Source: Blautia sp. (GTDB lineage: Bacteria; Bacillota; Clostridia; Lachnospirales; Lachnospiraceae). Taken from it: a stretch of 62,665 nt of DNA. The notes under the pieces are model-generated. The model saw only the letters and a list, made by a program, of their open reading frames with translations, was not told the origin of the DNA and did not search any database. How positions within the stretch are numbered: position 1 is the first letter of the stretch; every line of letters begins with the position of its first letter. Positions 26,680-35,146 of the stretch are shown here, piece by piece. Location of the stretch: contig JALEJS010000012.1 of the NCBI GenBank assembly GCA_022769545.1, positions 1 through 62,665 on the forward strand, in the 5' to 3' direction. The translations under genes and the position numbers were made by a program.

Positions 26680-26770
26680 GAATCTGGTATTTGTATTTAT
26701 CATTATCATACAGGATAATGATAAAAAAAACAATATAAATTACTGATTTAAATGAGGCTTATGATAAGAT

Positions 26771-26799
26771 TTGACAAATAATAACAAATGTAATATACT
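26771..26799 (+). promoter_or_regulatory. Sigma-A promoter for the corrinoid uptake operon
   Basis: TTGACA (26771-26776), 17 bases and TATACT (26794-26799) stand 433 bases ahead of the first start codon. The leader includes a dispersed repeat and then structured RNA copy B. Confidence 0.7.
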
Positions 26800-26831
26800 T
26801 TTTTACTATAAAAGTCCCGGACAGTAGCCAT

Positions 26832-27008
26832 ATGACGAAGCATGCTTGCATGCGCAGACATAAGGATATTGGACGGGCTGACCCGTATGAGCAAGCAGGC
26901 AGGCAAGCCAGATTGCGAACATGGGCAGCGATTGTGGGAGCACGAAGTGCGGAGCAATCGACTTATATGATTGGTGATGTCTGCGTGAGCAGACATTTCC
27001 GTTTCGTT
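26832..27008. repeat. Dispersed repeat inserted in the operon leader
   Basis: The segment holds inverted copies of CGCAGACAT (about 26853-26861) and ATGTCTGCG (about 26976-26984) and many short inverted repeats. Its right end, GCGTGAGCAGACATTTCCG with the following TTTCGT (26983-27007), recurs in reverse orientation at 59172-59196 with one mismatch. A 99-codon open frame crosses it but has no credible ribosome site. It is probably a small mobile or REP-type element. Confidence 0.55.
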
Positions 27009-27045
27009 TATGTATACAAAGAATTCATAGAATGGATCATAGAAG

Positions 27046-27157
27046 CGGCTATCTGCGAACGGATGGAATTTCCGTACAGGTTAGTGCGTTGCCGTACAGT
27101 CGGCAGGCAGAGGCTGTTTTTCATAGGGTAGGGCTGTTTCGCACAGAAACGTCTATC
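27046..27157 (+). ncRNA. Divergent cobalamin-riboswitch-like leader RNA, copy B
   Basis: This RNA has the same order of elements as copy A: TGCGAACGGA hairpin with loop TGGAAT (27053-27073), ACAGGTTAGTGCGTTGCCGT (27076-27095), ACAGTCGGCAG, and CTATCAGGTAACG (27153-27165) entering a terminator. The two leaders differ in hairpin sequence but keep pairing, which points to a conserved structure. It controls the FecR/DUF4430, toroid and ECF transporter operon. Confidence 0.55.
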
Positions 27158-27159
27158 AG

Positions 27160-27198
27160 GTAACGGAGTCTGAATGGGAAGACTACGTTACTTTTTTT
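27160..27198 (+). terminator. Terminator in leader B
   Basis: GTAACG (27160-27165) and AGTC (27167-27170) pair with GACT (27181-27184) and CGTTAC (27186-27191), followed by seven T. As in leader A, the left arm includes the conserved CAGG-AACG element. Confidence 0.85.
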
Positions 27199-27231
27199 GT
27201 GCAAAAAATCGGAAAAGGGATGGAGGACAGT

Positions 27232-28575
27232 ATGGAAACGAGATCAAAAAGGAAATGGTTCAATGTGATCATGGTTTTGCTTATCATGATAATCGCAGGC
27301 AGCGGACTGGTGACCGTGGGGATGGTCCAGGGGTGGTTTGTCCATGAAGAGACGGTTCCGCTTATATGTGGAAAGACGAAAGGGGTCGTTAACATTGAAC
27401 GGAAAGGAATCGGTTACACGCTGAAAAAAGATACACCGATGGCAGAGGGGGATCTTGTTGAGACGAAAAAGGGTGCGCAGGTACAGCTGCTTTTGGAGGA
27501 AGAAGGAATTCTGGTTCTTAACGGCAATACAGAATTGAATATTACAGCATGCCGAAAGGAGCGGACCGGAATCGAGGTGAAGCAGGGAGAAATATTTGCG
27601 GACACGGTCGATGCTTCCTCAGAATTTGAGACGGTATTTGGAGGAAACCGAGCACAGTTGGCGGATGCGGTATTTTCTGTCAGTGCACAGGCAGGAAGCA
27701 GCACATTAAATGTGTACTGCGGAGATATCAGTGTGATGCTGGAAGACGGAACGGTGGAACGGGTGGAGGCAGGAGAATATTTATCCTGTATCAGCGGAAC
27801 GGATGGGACCGGCAGTTTCACGGTGGAAAAAATTCAGATTTCTTCAATGAATGAATTTCTCATCCGTCAGGCTCAGAACTGCAAAAGTGCAGGAGAACTC
27901 TGTTTTACAGAGGAACAGCTGCAGGAAGTTCTCGACAGCAGAGCGGCAGAGAAAAAGGCTGCGCTGGAAGCCAGCCTGAATAAAGATGCCGTTATTTCCG
28001 CTGCGGATACGGCAGAAAATGCCGGAGGTGGAGAAACATTATCCGAAGAAAAGCCGGGAGAAGACGATAATCTTTCCGGAGGGGAAACAGAAACGCAGGA
28101 AAGTCAGAGCAGTGTGGAGGAATACGTTTCCGGAGGCGATACACAGGAACAGGAGACCGTATCCAACAAAAAGGTTTGTACCATTGAAATTCGCTGTGAC
28201 ACGATTCTGAATAATCTGGGAAATCTGACGGATGGAAAGGAAGCCTATGTGCCGTCCAACGGCGTGATCCTTGAAACCAGTTCTGTGGAGTTTGAGGAAG
28301 GAGAAACCGTATTTGAAGTACTGACCAGGGTATGTGATTATGCGGGGATTCAGATTGAATACTCCTGGACGCCGTTATATGACAGCTATTATATAGAAGG
28401 AATCAATCATTTATATGAATTTGACTGTGGCAATGAATCGGGATGGATGTACAAAGTAAATGGATGGTTCCCGAATTATGGATGCTCCAAATACAGTCTG
28501 GAAGACGGAGATGTGATCGTCTGGTGTTATACCTGTAATGGACTGGGAGCCGATGTGGGCGGTCCGGTTTATTGA
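27232..28575 (+). CDS. Membrane-anchored FecR-like/DUF4430 protein
   Basis: The 447-residue protein has an N-terminal membrane helix (about 8-30), a FecR-like beta domain (about 45-210, with LVETKKGAQVQLLLEEEG and VKQGEIFADTVD) and a Glu-rich linker. The DUF4430 domain at about 315-445 is recognised by DCGNESGWMYKVNGWFP and SLEDGDVIVWCYT. The start at 27232 follows GGAGGACAGT. It heads the operon with the toroid protein and the ECF transporter. DUF4430 resembles the transcobalamin C-terminal domain, which closes over the corrinoid in the animal proteins. A role in binding corrinoid at the outer membrane face is inferred. Confidence 0.82.
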   Translation: METRSKRKWFNVIMVLLIMIIAGSGLVTVGMVQGWFVHEETVPLICGKTKGVVNIERKGIGYTLKKDTPMAEGDLVETKKGAQVQLLLEEEGILVLNGNTELNITACRKERTGIEVKQGEIFADTVDASSEFETVFGGNRAQLADAVFSVSAQAGSSTLNVYCGDISVMLEDGTVERVEAGEYLSCISGTDGTGSFTVEKIQISSMNEFLIRQAQNCKSAGELCFTEEQLQEVLDSRAAEKKAALEASLNKDAVISAADTAENAGGGETLSEEKPGEDDNLSGGETETQESQSSVEEYVSGGDTQEQETVSNKKVCTIEIRCDTILNNLGNLTDGKEAYVPSNGVILETSSVEFEEGETVFEVLTRVCDYAGIQIEYSWTPLYDSYYIEGINHLYEFDCGNESGWMYKVNGWFPNYGCSKYSLEDGDVIVWCYTCNGLGADVGGPVY

Positions 28576-28601
28576 TATGTTCTGGTAAGGAGTGAGAAAA
28601 G

Positions 28602-31600
28602 ATGAAGGGAAAATCCAAAAAAGCGGCCGTGGTAGTGCTGGCAGCTTTGTTGATACAGAATTCTGTCTGGGTGTCCGCCGGGGAAACAGATATCATGACA
28701 CAGGAAGGGATTACGCTGCAGATGGACGGGGTACCTGCGGAACAGGCTGAGGAGCCGGCACCGGAAGAAGTTTCGGACATGGTTTCAGAAAGTGTGCCGG
28801 AAGCGGAACCACAGATACCGATGCAGACAGAGGAACAGGAAGCTTCTCCGGAGGCGGAGGAAAATCCACAGGAACCTTCGAAAGAGCATCTGGAGCCGGA
28901 GACGGAAAATGCGTCAGAACAAGGGCATTCGGAAACGGTTTCGGATGCGGAAGAAGATCCGGAGGAAGAGCTGAAGGAACAGGAGACTTCCGGCGAACGG
29001 GAAAACTGTGTTCTGCCTGGACAGGAAGACGATGGAAATCCGGATGAGAACAGAAACCAGGATGTGCCGGAGGCAGAAGTACAGGCTTTCCGACTGGAAG
29101 CAGCTTTTGAAGATGGTGTAAGTATCCCGGTTCAGGAAATGAAGGGACCGGAAGAACTGACATCCGGTGCTGTGACACATCCTGTGGATTACAGACAGGG
29201 CGTGTATACCGTTACGGTTCCGGAAGGGACAAAAACGCTGTTGCTGACCGTGTCGGGAGTGAAAGAGGACGAACCGCTTCAGCTGACCAGATGGAACGGT
29301 TATCTGATTGAATATGAGGAACAGTGGCTTTTGTGTCCGGATGATCTGGTGGTGGATGCAGAGGTCATTGATGAGACAGTCTGTAAAATCGAGCTTGATC
29401 ACTTTCAGATCAGGCAGGAGGAGCTGACCCTGGAGCAGCAGGCTGTATATGGAGAACTGAAAGACAACTGGAATTACGGAGAAATCTTTCTTTCCGGTTC
29501 CGGAGTTTCGGCTGTTCTGCTGGTAGAGATACAACCGGAGGAAAATCCGGAGGAGGATTCCGGTGCAGAAGCTGAGACAGAAACTGCCGGTACTTCAGAA
29601 AACGGGCAGACATATGAAGAAGAGACATCCGTACTTATGGCAGAAACCATGGAGCTGGATGAAGCGGAAGAGGTGGCAGAGGATGCCGAACTTCTGGCAG
29701 CAGCGTCCGCAGATATTGAGAAGATATATAAAGCGGCCGGAAACAATCTTGCCAATTCTGCCGTTCAGTATCCGCCCCAGGTAGGATCCATCAACGGGGA
29801 ATGGCATATCCTGGGACTGGCCAGGAGTTCCCAGACAGTAGATGCATCGGTATATGACAAATACAGGGCCAATGTACTTCGAACCGTACAGGAATGCGGC
29901 GGCGTGCTTCATGAAAAGAAATATACGGAATATTCCAGAGTAATCCTGGCGCTGACTGCGCTGGGGGAAGATGTGACCGACGTGGGAGGATACAATCTTC
30001 TGAAACCGTTATCTGATTATGATCAGACCATATGGCAGGGAATCAATGGGCCGATCTGGGCATTGATCGCACTTGACAGCCACAATTATGAAATCCCCAC
30101 AGCAGCGAAAGGAAAAACGCAGACGACCAGGGAGAATCTGATCGCACGTATTTTAAGCCAGGAGCTTTCCCAGGGAGGCTGGGCCATGTCAGGAGCAAAG
30201 GCGGATCCGGATATCACCGGAATGGCCGTTCAGGCGCTGGCACCTTATTACAGCAGCAATGCTTCGGTGAAAGGCGCTGTGGACCGGGCACTGGCCAGGC
30301 TGTCGGCACTGCAGAATGCGGATGGAGGATATGCAAGCTGGGGACAGATCAATTCAGAGAGCTGTTCGCAGGTGATTGTTGCGCTGACAGCTATGGGAAT
30401 CAATCCGGCAGCGGATAAACGGTTTGTAAAAAACGGAAAATCTGTAGTGGATGCACTGGCTGCATATGCCACCTCTGACGGCGCTTTCTGCCATATTTTA
30501 AATAACGGTGCGGACCAGATGGCCACAGAACAGGCCTATTATGCGCTGACCGCTTATTTTCGTTTTCTGGAGGGAAAGACTTCTCTCTATGATATGAGTG
30601 ATGTGGCTCTGAAATCGGATCATGAAAAAGCGGCATCTGTGGAGGCACTCATCCAGGCTTTGCCCTCAAAGATAACATTGGAAGATAAAACGCAGGTTCA
30701 GACGGTATACGATCTGTATAACGGCCTGAACAGCACGCAGAAAGCGCTGATCCGCAAAGACAGTGTGGATAAACTGATGGCTGCAGTCAAACAGCTGGAA
30801 AAGCTGGGAGCATCGGTGGATACTCCGGCGGGAGGAAATGATTCTGACAAACCGTCCCCAGGCAGCGGTTCCGGAAATTCTTCCGGCAGTCAGAAGAATG
30901 ACAGTAATTCTTCGGATAAAACAACCGGCGGAAGCACCAAGAGGGTAAACCTGGTTTCCGGTTCCTCCAAGGCAGGTGGAACCTCCGGCTCGGGCAGTAC
31001 CTCCGGTTCCGGTGATAAGACGGAAAAAGAGAAAGAAGAAAATATCGGGGAGGCAGAAGCAAAAAAGTCCGGAGCCACAAAGTCTTCGGAAACGGCAGAG
31101 AATGTACTCCGGGATCTGGAAGCTTTGTTTGGTTCTGGCGAAGACCGGGAAAAACTGCCGGATCAGGCAGAGGAATATACGGATGCGCAGATCTCGCAGA
31201 TCCTGGAAATATACCGCAGCTTCCTGAAAATGAAGGAAGAGGAGCAGAATAAAGTGAAAGACAGCAGCTGGTATCAGGAGTACCTTACGGTTCTTGAGAA
31301 GATGCGGGAAGCATATCATTATGATGAAGCCAGTGGAACAGATATGCGGGATAACGAAGAGGACGTTCTTCCCTGGTATATTCAGCTGGAGGTGAATACC
31401 GGTCTGGTCGGTGAAGATTGCGCAGATTCTGCGAAGAAGCTGATGGAGGGGAAGGGAAAAGTCTTTACGCTAAGTGACATTCATCTGACCGATCTTCTGA
31501 ACGGAGGAGAGTATCAGCCGGAACAAGTGATACGTGTCTGTATTCCCATGGTCAACACAGGGGAATATGAATGTGCTGCCGTGATTCATGTGAAGGATGA

Positions 31601-31826
31601 TGGGAAAATCGAACTGCTGGAAGGGCATCTTTCCGGCTCCAGCCTGGAATTTGACACCGATGAGTTTTCCATGTATGGAATTGTGGGATTTCACGGTACG
31701 CTGGAAGGCCTGATGGAAGAGACAGAAGAAGGGCAGGTTTTCTGGATTTATCTGATTCCGGGAGGCGTATCGGCGCTTCTGCTGGTTCTGATGCTGCTAC
31801 TCAGGAGGAAACGTGGTGAAGGATAA
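28602..31826 (+). CDS. Membrane-anchored alpha-toroid (transcobalamin/intrinsic-factor fold) surface protein
   Basis: The 1074-residue protein has a signal peptide (1 to about 26) and a Glu-rich spacer to about 170. An alpha/alpha toroid spans about 372-665, with helical repeats YSRVILALTALGEDV, GPIWALIALDSHNYEIP, GGWAMSGAKADPDITGMAV, GGYASWGQINSESCSQVIV and EQAYYALTAYFRF. This resembles prenyltransferase-type repeats and the corrinoid-binding barrel of transcobalamin and intrinsic factor. A Gly/Ser-rich stretch (about 740-805) leads to a membrane helix near 1046-1066 and RRKRGEG. It lacks its own DUF4430, but the gene just upstream supplies one, so the two proteins could act as the alpha and beta halves of one binder. 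The ATG follows AAGGAGTGAGAAAAG. Confidence 0.82.
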   Translation: MKGKSKKAAVVVLAALLIQNSVWVSAGETDIMTQEGITLQMDGVPAEQAEEPAPEEVSDMVSESVPEAEPQIPMQTEEQEASPEAEENPQEPSKEHLEPETENASEQGHSETVSDAEEDPEEELKEQETSGERENCVLPGQEDDGNPDENRNQDVPEAEVQAFRLEAAFEDGVSIPVQEMKGPEELTSGAVTHPVDYRQGVYTVTVPEGTKTLLLTVSGVKEDEPLQLTRWNGYLIEYEEQWLLCPDDLVVDAEVIDETVCKIELDHFQIRQEELTLEQQAVYGELKDNWNYGEIFLSGSGVSAVLLVEIQPEENPEEDSGAEAETETAGTSENGQTYEEETSVLMAETMELDEAEEVAEDAELLAAASADIEKIYKAAGNNLANSAVQYPPQVGSINGEWHILGLARSSQTVDASVYDKYRANVLRTVQECGGVLHEKKYTEYSRVILALTALGEDVTDVGGYNLLKPLSDYDQTIWQGINGPIWALIALDSHNYEIPTAAKGKTQTTRENLIARILSQELSQGGWAMSGAKADPDITGMAVQALAPYYSSNASVKGAVDRALARLSALQNADGGYASWGQINSESCSQVIVALTAMGINPAADKRFVKNGKSVVDALAAYATSDGAFCHILNNGADQMATEQAYYALTAYFRFLEGKTSLYDMSDVALKSDHEKAASVEALIQALPSKITLEDKTQVQTVYDLYNGLNSTQKALIRKDSVDKLMAAVKQLEKLGASVDTPAGGNDSDKPSPGSGSGNSSGSQKNDSNSSDKTTGGSTKRVNLVSGSSKAGGTSGSGSTSGSGDKTEKEKEENIGEAEAKKSGATKSSETAENVLRDLEALFGSGEDREKLPDQAEEYTDAQISQILEIYRSFLKMKEEEQNKVKDSSWYQEYLTVLEKMREAYHYDEASGTDMRDNEEDVLPWYIQLEVNTGLVGEDCADSAKKLMEGKGKVFTLSDIHLTDLLNGGEYQPEQVIRVCIPMVNTGEYECAAVIHVKDDGKIELLEGHLSGSSLEFDTDEFSMYGIVGFHGTLEGLMEETEEGQVFWIYLIPGGVSALLLVLMLLLRRKRGEG

Positions 31827-32706
31827 ATTTGCATCGTATCATCCCATCGTAAATTTTACTTTTTTTCTGGGAGCAATCGGCTGTGGAATGGTTCTGATGC
31901 ATCCGGGATATCTGCTTTGCTCCATGGCACTTTCCATGCTGTATTATCTGACCGTGCATGGCAGGAATGCGCTGCATTATCTTATGGCTATGCTGGTTTT
32001 GTTTGTCCTTCTTTCGGTAATCAATCCGATCTTTAATACATATGGGGAGATGATATTATTTTCTTACATGAACGGAAGGTTGTATACATTGGAAGCGCTG
32101 CTTTTCGGAATGGCACTGGCGGCAGTGGTGGTATCGGTTCTGTGCTGGTTTGCATCCTTCAATGCGGTGATGACCGACGATAAACTTTTGTATCTGTCCA
32201 GCCGAACGGCGCCCGCTGTGTCACTTGTTTTTACCATGGCGCTTCGCCTGATTCCGTCATATAAAAATAAGATTGCACAAATGAACGGGGCCAGAAAAGG
32301 AATTGGAAAAGGTACCGATACCGGATCCGTCAAGGATAGGCTCCGGCATGGTATGGTTCTTTTGTCGGCACTGGTTTCGTGGGCTCTGGAGGGCGGTGTG
32401 ATCACGTCGGACAGTATGTACAGCCGCGGGTACGGCTGTGGAAAGCGTACCTGCTTTTCTCTCTGCCGCTTTGAAAAAAGAGATCGGTGTCTGCTTTTCT
32501 ATATGGCAGTGACTCTTGGGACTGTGCTGATTTGCTGCATGAAAGGAGCGGCGGCCGCTTCTTTTACACCTCATCTGCAGATTGCGGGAAAGGAAAATCC
32601 GTATGTCCCGGCAGGGGTTCTGGCATATTTTCTGTTTCTTTTGATTCCATCAGCGGTGAACATTTGGGAGGAAATACGATGGTACAATTTGAAATCAAAG
32701 ATTTAA
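31813..32706 (+). CDS. ECF transporter T component (first copy)
   Basis: The 297-residue membrane protein has the EcfT layout: about five helices and two cytoplasmic coupling helices. The coupling region MALRLIPSYKNKIAQMNGAR and the RGY element in DSMYSRGYG are visible. It couples ATP hydrolysis to the S component. The GTG start overlaps the toroid protein stop, and AGGAGG lies four bases before this GTG and seven before the next in-frame GTG at 31816, so either may be used. A second T gene closes the operon. Confidence 0.85.
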   Translation: MVKDKFASYHPIVNFTFFLGAIGCGMVLMHPGYLLCSMALSMLYYLTVHGRNALHYLMAMLVLFVLLSVINPIFNTYGEMILFSYMNGRLYTLEALLFGMALAAVVVSVLCWFASFNAVMTDDKLLYLSSRTAPAVSLVFTMALRLIPSYKNKIAQMNGARKGIGKGTDTGSVKDRLRHGMVLLSALVSWALEGGVITSDSMYSRGYGCGKRTCFSLCRFEKRDRCLLFYMAVTLGTVLICCMKGAAAASFTPHLQIAGKENPYVPAGVLAYFLFLLIPSAVNIWEEIRWYNLKSKI

Positions 32707-34385
32707 GCTTTTTTTATCCCGGGCAGAAAGACCGGCCCGCTCTGAGTAAAATCAATCTGTGTATCGAACAGGGAGAATATATAACGGTCTTCGGAAAGAG
32801 CGGAAGTGGAAAAACAACGCTGCTGAAGCATATGAAGAGTGTACTGACTCCTCATGGAAAGCGGACAGGGGAAATTCTTTTTGAGGGAAAACCTCTGATT
32901 CAGGCGGATCTGAGGGTACAGTCTGCGAAGATTGGATATGTCATGCAGAATCCGGACAACCAGATCGTGACAGATAAGGTCTGGCATGAGCTGGCGTTCG
33001 GACTGGAGAGTCTTGGCGTTGATCAGAAGACAATTCGGCTGAGGGTGGCGGAGATGGCCAGCTATTTTGGAATTCAGGGGTGGTTTCACAAAAATGTAAA
33101 CGAGCTGTCCGGTGGACAGAAGCAGCTTCTGAATCTTGCTTCCATCATGGCGATGCAGCCCAGTGTGTTGATTCTGGACGAACCTACCAGTCAGCTGGAT
33201 CCTATTGCAGCATCAGACTTTCTGAATACGGTGAAAAAAATCAACCGGGAGCTGAGGACAACGATTATTATTACAGAGCATCGGCTGGAGGATATCTATT
33301 ACTGCTCAGATCGTGTGGCAGTCATGGAAAATGGAGAAATCATTGCTGTGGACGAGCCGCGCAGGGTGGGAGATCATCTTCGCAGGACAGGAAATGAAAT
33401 GTTTGCAGCCATGCCGGCTCCGGTACAGATTTATTACGGAGTACAATCCGGCAAGACAGGGGAGGAACAACCAGCCGGGAAGTGCCCTCTGACGGTGCGG
33501 GAGGGTGCAGAATGGCTGGAACATCTGTTTGAGAACAGAAAACCGGAGATAACAGAAATAATCAGAGAAGAGGAAGAAAGCCTGGATCCGGATAATCTTG
33601 CAAAGCCGGCTCTTCTTGTGAAGGAGGTCTGGTTCCGGTATGAGAAGGACGGCCCGGATATCCTGAAAGGAGTTACCATGCAGGTTCCTCCCAATGTGCT
33701 GTATGCTGTTGTCGGAGGAAATGGAACCGGTAAGTCTACGATGTTAAAAACCATCTGCAAGATCTGCAGACCCTATCGCGGTAAGGTGCTTATTGAGGGA
33801 AAGAAAATCGAAAAATATCGACAGAAAGAGCTGTTTCAGGGGGTTTTGGCCATGCTTCCCCAGGATCCCCAGAGTCTGTTTGCGAAAAAGACTGTCCGGG
33901 AGGAACTGGAAGAAATGCTTCCGGGGAGAAAAGAAGAATGGGAAAAGGAGACAGATCGAATGGCACAGCTGTGCGAAATTGTACATCTCCTGGACAGCCA
34001 TCCCTATGATCTGTCCGGCGGAGAGCAGCAGAGAGTTGCTCTTGCGAAGGTGCTGCTGACGCATCCGAGGATCTTACTTTTGGATGAGCCAACGAAGGGG
34101 ATGGACAGCTTTTTCAAACAGAAATTTGCGGAAATACTGGAAAAGCTGAAGCGGCAGGGTGTGACGATCCTTATGGTATCCCATGATGTGGAATTTTGTG
34201 CGAAATATGCAGACCTGGTAAGTATGTTTTTTGACGGCGGTATTGTGACGACAAATACACCGGGACGATTCTTTTCCCGCAACAGCTTTTATACGACTGC
34301 GGCAAACAGAATGAGTCGCCATATGTTTTCCAATGCCATCACAGATGAGGATGTGATCGGTCTGTGTCGGAAAAACGACCGGTAA
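32679..34385 (+). CDS. ECF transporter fused double ATPase
   Basis: The 568-residue protein carries two ABC ATPase domains in tandem. Domain 1 has Walker A GKSGSGKTTL, LSGGQKQ and LDEPTSQLDP. Domain 2, from about residue 310, has GGNGTGKSTM, LSGGEQQR and LDEPTKGMDS. In many ECF systems these are separate EcfA and EcfA' proteins; here they are fused. The start at 32679 follows GGAGGAAATACG and overlaps the T gene by 28 bases. It should serve the S component encoded next. Confidence 0.92.
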   Translation: MVQFEIKDLSFFYPGQKDRPALSKINLCIEQGEYITVFGKSGSGKTTLLKHMKSVLTPHGKRTGEILFEGKPLIQADLRVQSAKIGYVMQNPDNQIVTDKVWHELAFGLESLGVDQKTIRLRVAEMASYFGIQGWFHKNVNELSGGQKQLLNLASIMAMQPSVLILDEPTSQLDPIAASDFLNTVKKINRELRTTIIITEHRLEDIYYCSDRVAVMENGEIIAVDEPRRVGDHLRRTGNEMFAAMPAPVQIYYGVQSGKTGEEQPAGKCPLTVREGAEWLEHLFENRKPEITEIIREEEESLDPDNLAKPALLVKEVWFRYEKDGPDILKGVTMQVPPNVLYAVVGGNGTGKSTMLKTICKICRPYRGKVLIEGKKIEKYRQKELFQGVLAMLPQDPQSLFAKKTVREELEEMLPGRKEEWEKETDRMAQLCEIVHLLDSHPYDLSGGEQQRVALAKVLLTHPRILLLDEPTKGMDSFFKQKFAEILEKLKRQGVTILMVSHDVEFCAKYADLVSMFFDGGIVTTNTPGRFFSRNSFYTTAANRMSRHMFSNAITDEDVIGLCRKNDR

Positions 34386-34405
34386 TGGATCAGGAGGAAG
34401 AGAAT

Positions 34406-35146
34406 ATGTCGGGAAAAACGGAACAGAAAAGAACGGAAAAAAAACATCTGATTTTTGCTGCGGCAGTGATTCTTCTGCTGGTGCCGGCGACACTGGGGTT
34501 ATCCAGACAGTTTGGAAACCGAAGATATTATCTGTGCAGTGTACTGCTGATCTTTTATTCGATGCTTCTTTTTCTCTCAGGGTTTGAAAAGAGAAAGCCG
34601 CAGGCGAGGGAAATTGTGACGCTGGCGGTCATGTGCGCCGTGGCGGTTGCTTCCAGAGCGGCCTTTATCATGATTCCTCATTTTAAGCCGATGACAGGAA
34701 TCATCATGATAACGGGGATCGCTTTCGGGCCGGAGGCAGGATTTCTGACCGGTGCAGTCAGTGGATTTGTCAGCAATTTTATCTTCGGTCAGGGACCATG
34801 GACTCCCTGGCAGATGTTTGCGTTTGGAGTTGCAGGGTTTCTTGCAGGTATTCTGGGAAGGGCAGGCGTTTTAAGGGGTAATGACAGGATTCGGACATCC
34901 CTGTTCGGCGGGCTTACCGTATTACTTCTGATTGGACCGATTCTGGATACCTGCAGTTTGTTTACTATGGTGACAGAAATCAATCGTGCTTCGGCAGCAG
35001 CCATCTATCTGTCAGGACTCCCCGTGAATGTGGTTCATGCGCTGGCCACGTTTCTGACGCTGTTCTTCCTGTGCAGGCCGATCACAGAAAAGCTGAACCG
35101 AATAAAAATCAAATATGGGATGATGGAAGAGGATAAAGGGGCATGA
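34406..35146 (+). CDS. ECF transporter substrate-specific (S) component, probably for a corrinoid
   Basis: The 246-residue membrane protein has six likely helices. REIVTLAVMCAVAVASRA near the start of the core and the stretch GIAFGPEAGFLTGAVSGFVSNFIFGQGPWTPWQM fit the ECF S-component family (this longer stretch spans about 117-150). It lies between the ATPase and the second T gene, and AGGAGG is eight bases before the ATG at 34406. The known cobalamin-linked S components are CbrT and CblT; homology to either is not tested. Substrate is inferred from the neighbouring riboswitches and DUF4430/toroid proteins. Confidence 0.83.
   Translation: MSGKTEQKRTEKKHLIFAAAVILLLVPATLGLSRQFGNRRYYLCSVLLIFYSMLLFLSGFEKRKPQAREIVTLAVMCAVAVASRAAFIMIPHFKPMTGIIMITGIAFGPEAGFLTGAVSGFVSNFIFGQGPWTPWQMFAFGVAGFLAGILGRAGVLRGNDRIRTSLFGGLTVLLLIGPILDTCSLFTMVTEINRASAAAIYLSGLPVNVVHALATFLTLFFLCRPITEKLNRIKIKYGMMEEDKGA

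Noticed and set aside
26832..27131. Open frame of 99 codons ahead of the corrinoid operon, and frames on its other strand
   Set aside because: It spans a dispersed repeat and the structured leader, has no ribosome site, and its sequence is rich in Arg/Cys/His typical of translated repeats.
30100..30600. Terpene cyclase or prenyltransferase enzyme function for the toroid protein
   Set aside because: The fold repeats are present but no DxDD or prenyl-binding aspartate motif is visible, and the protein is secreted and anchored.
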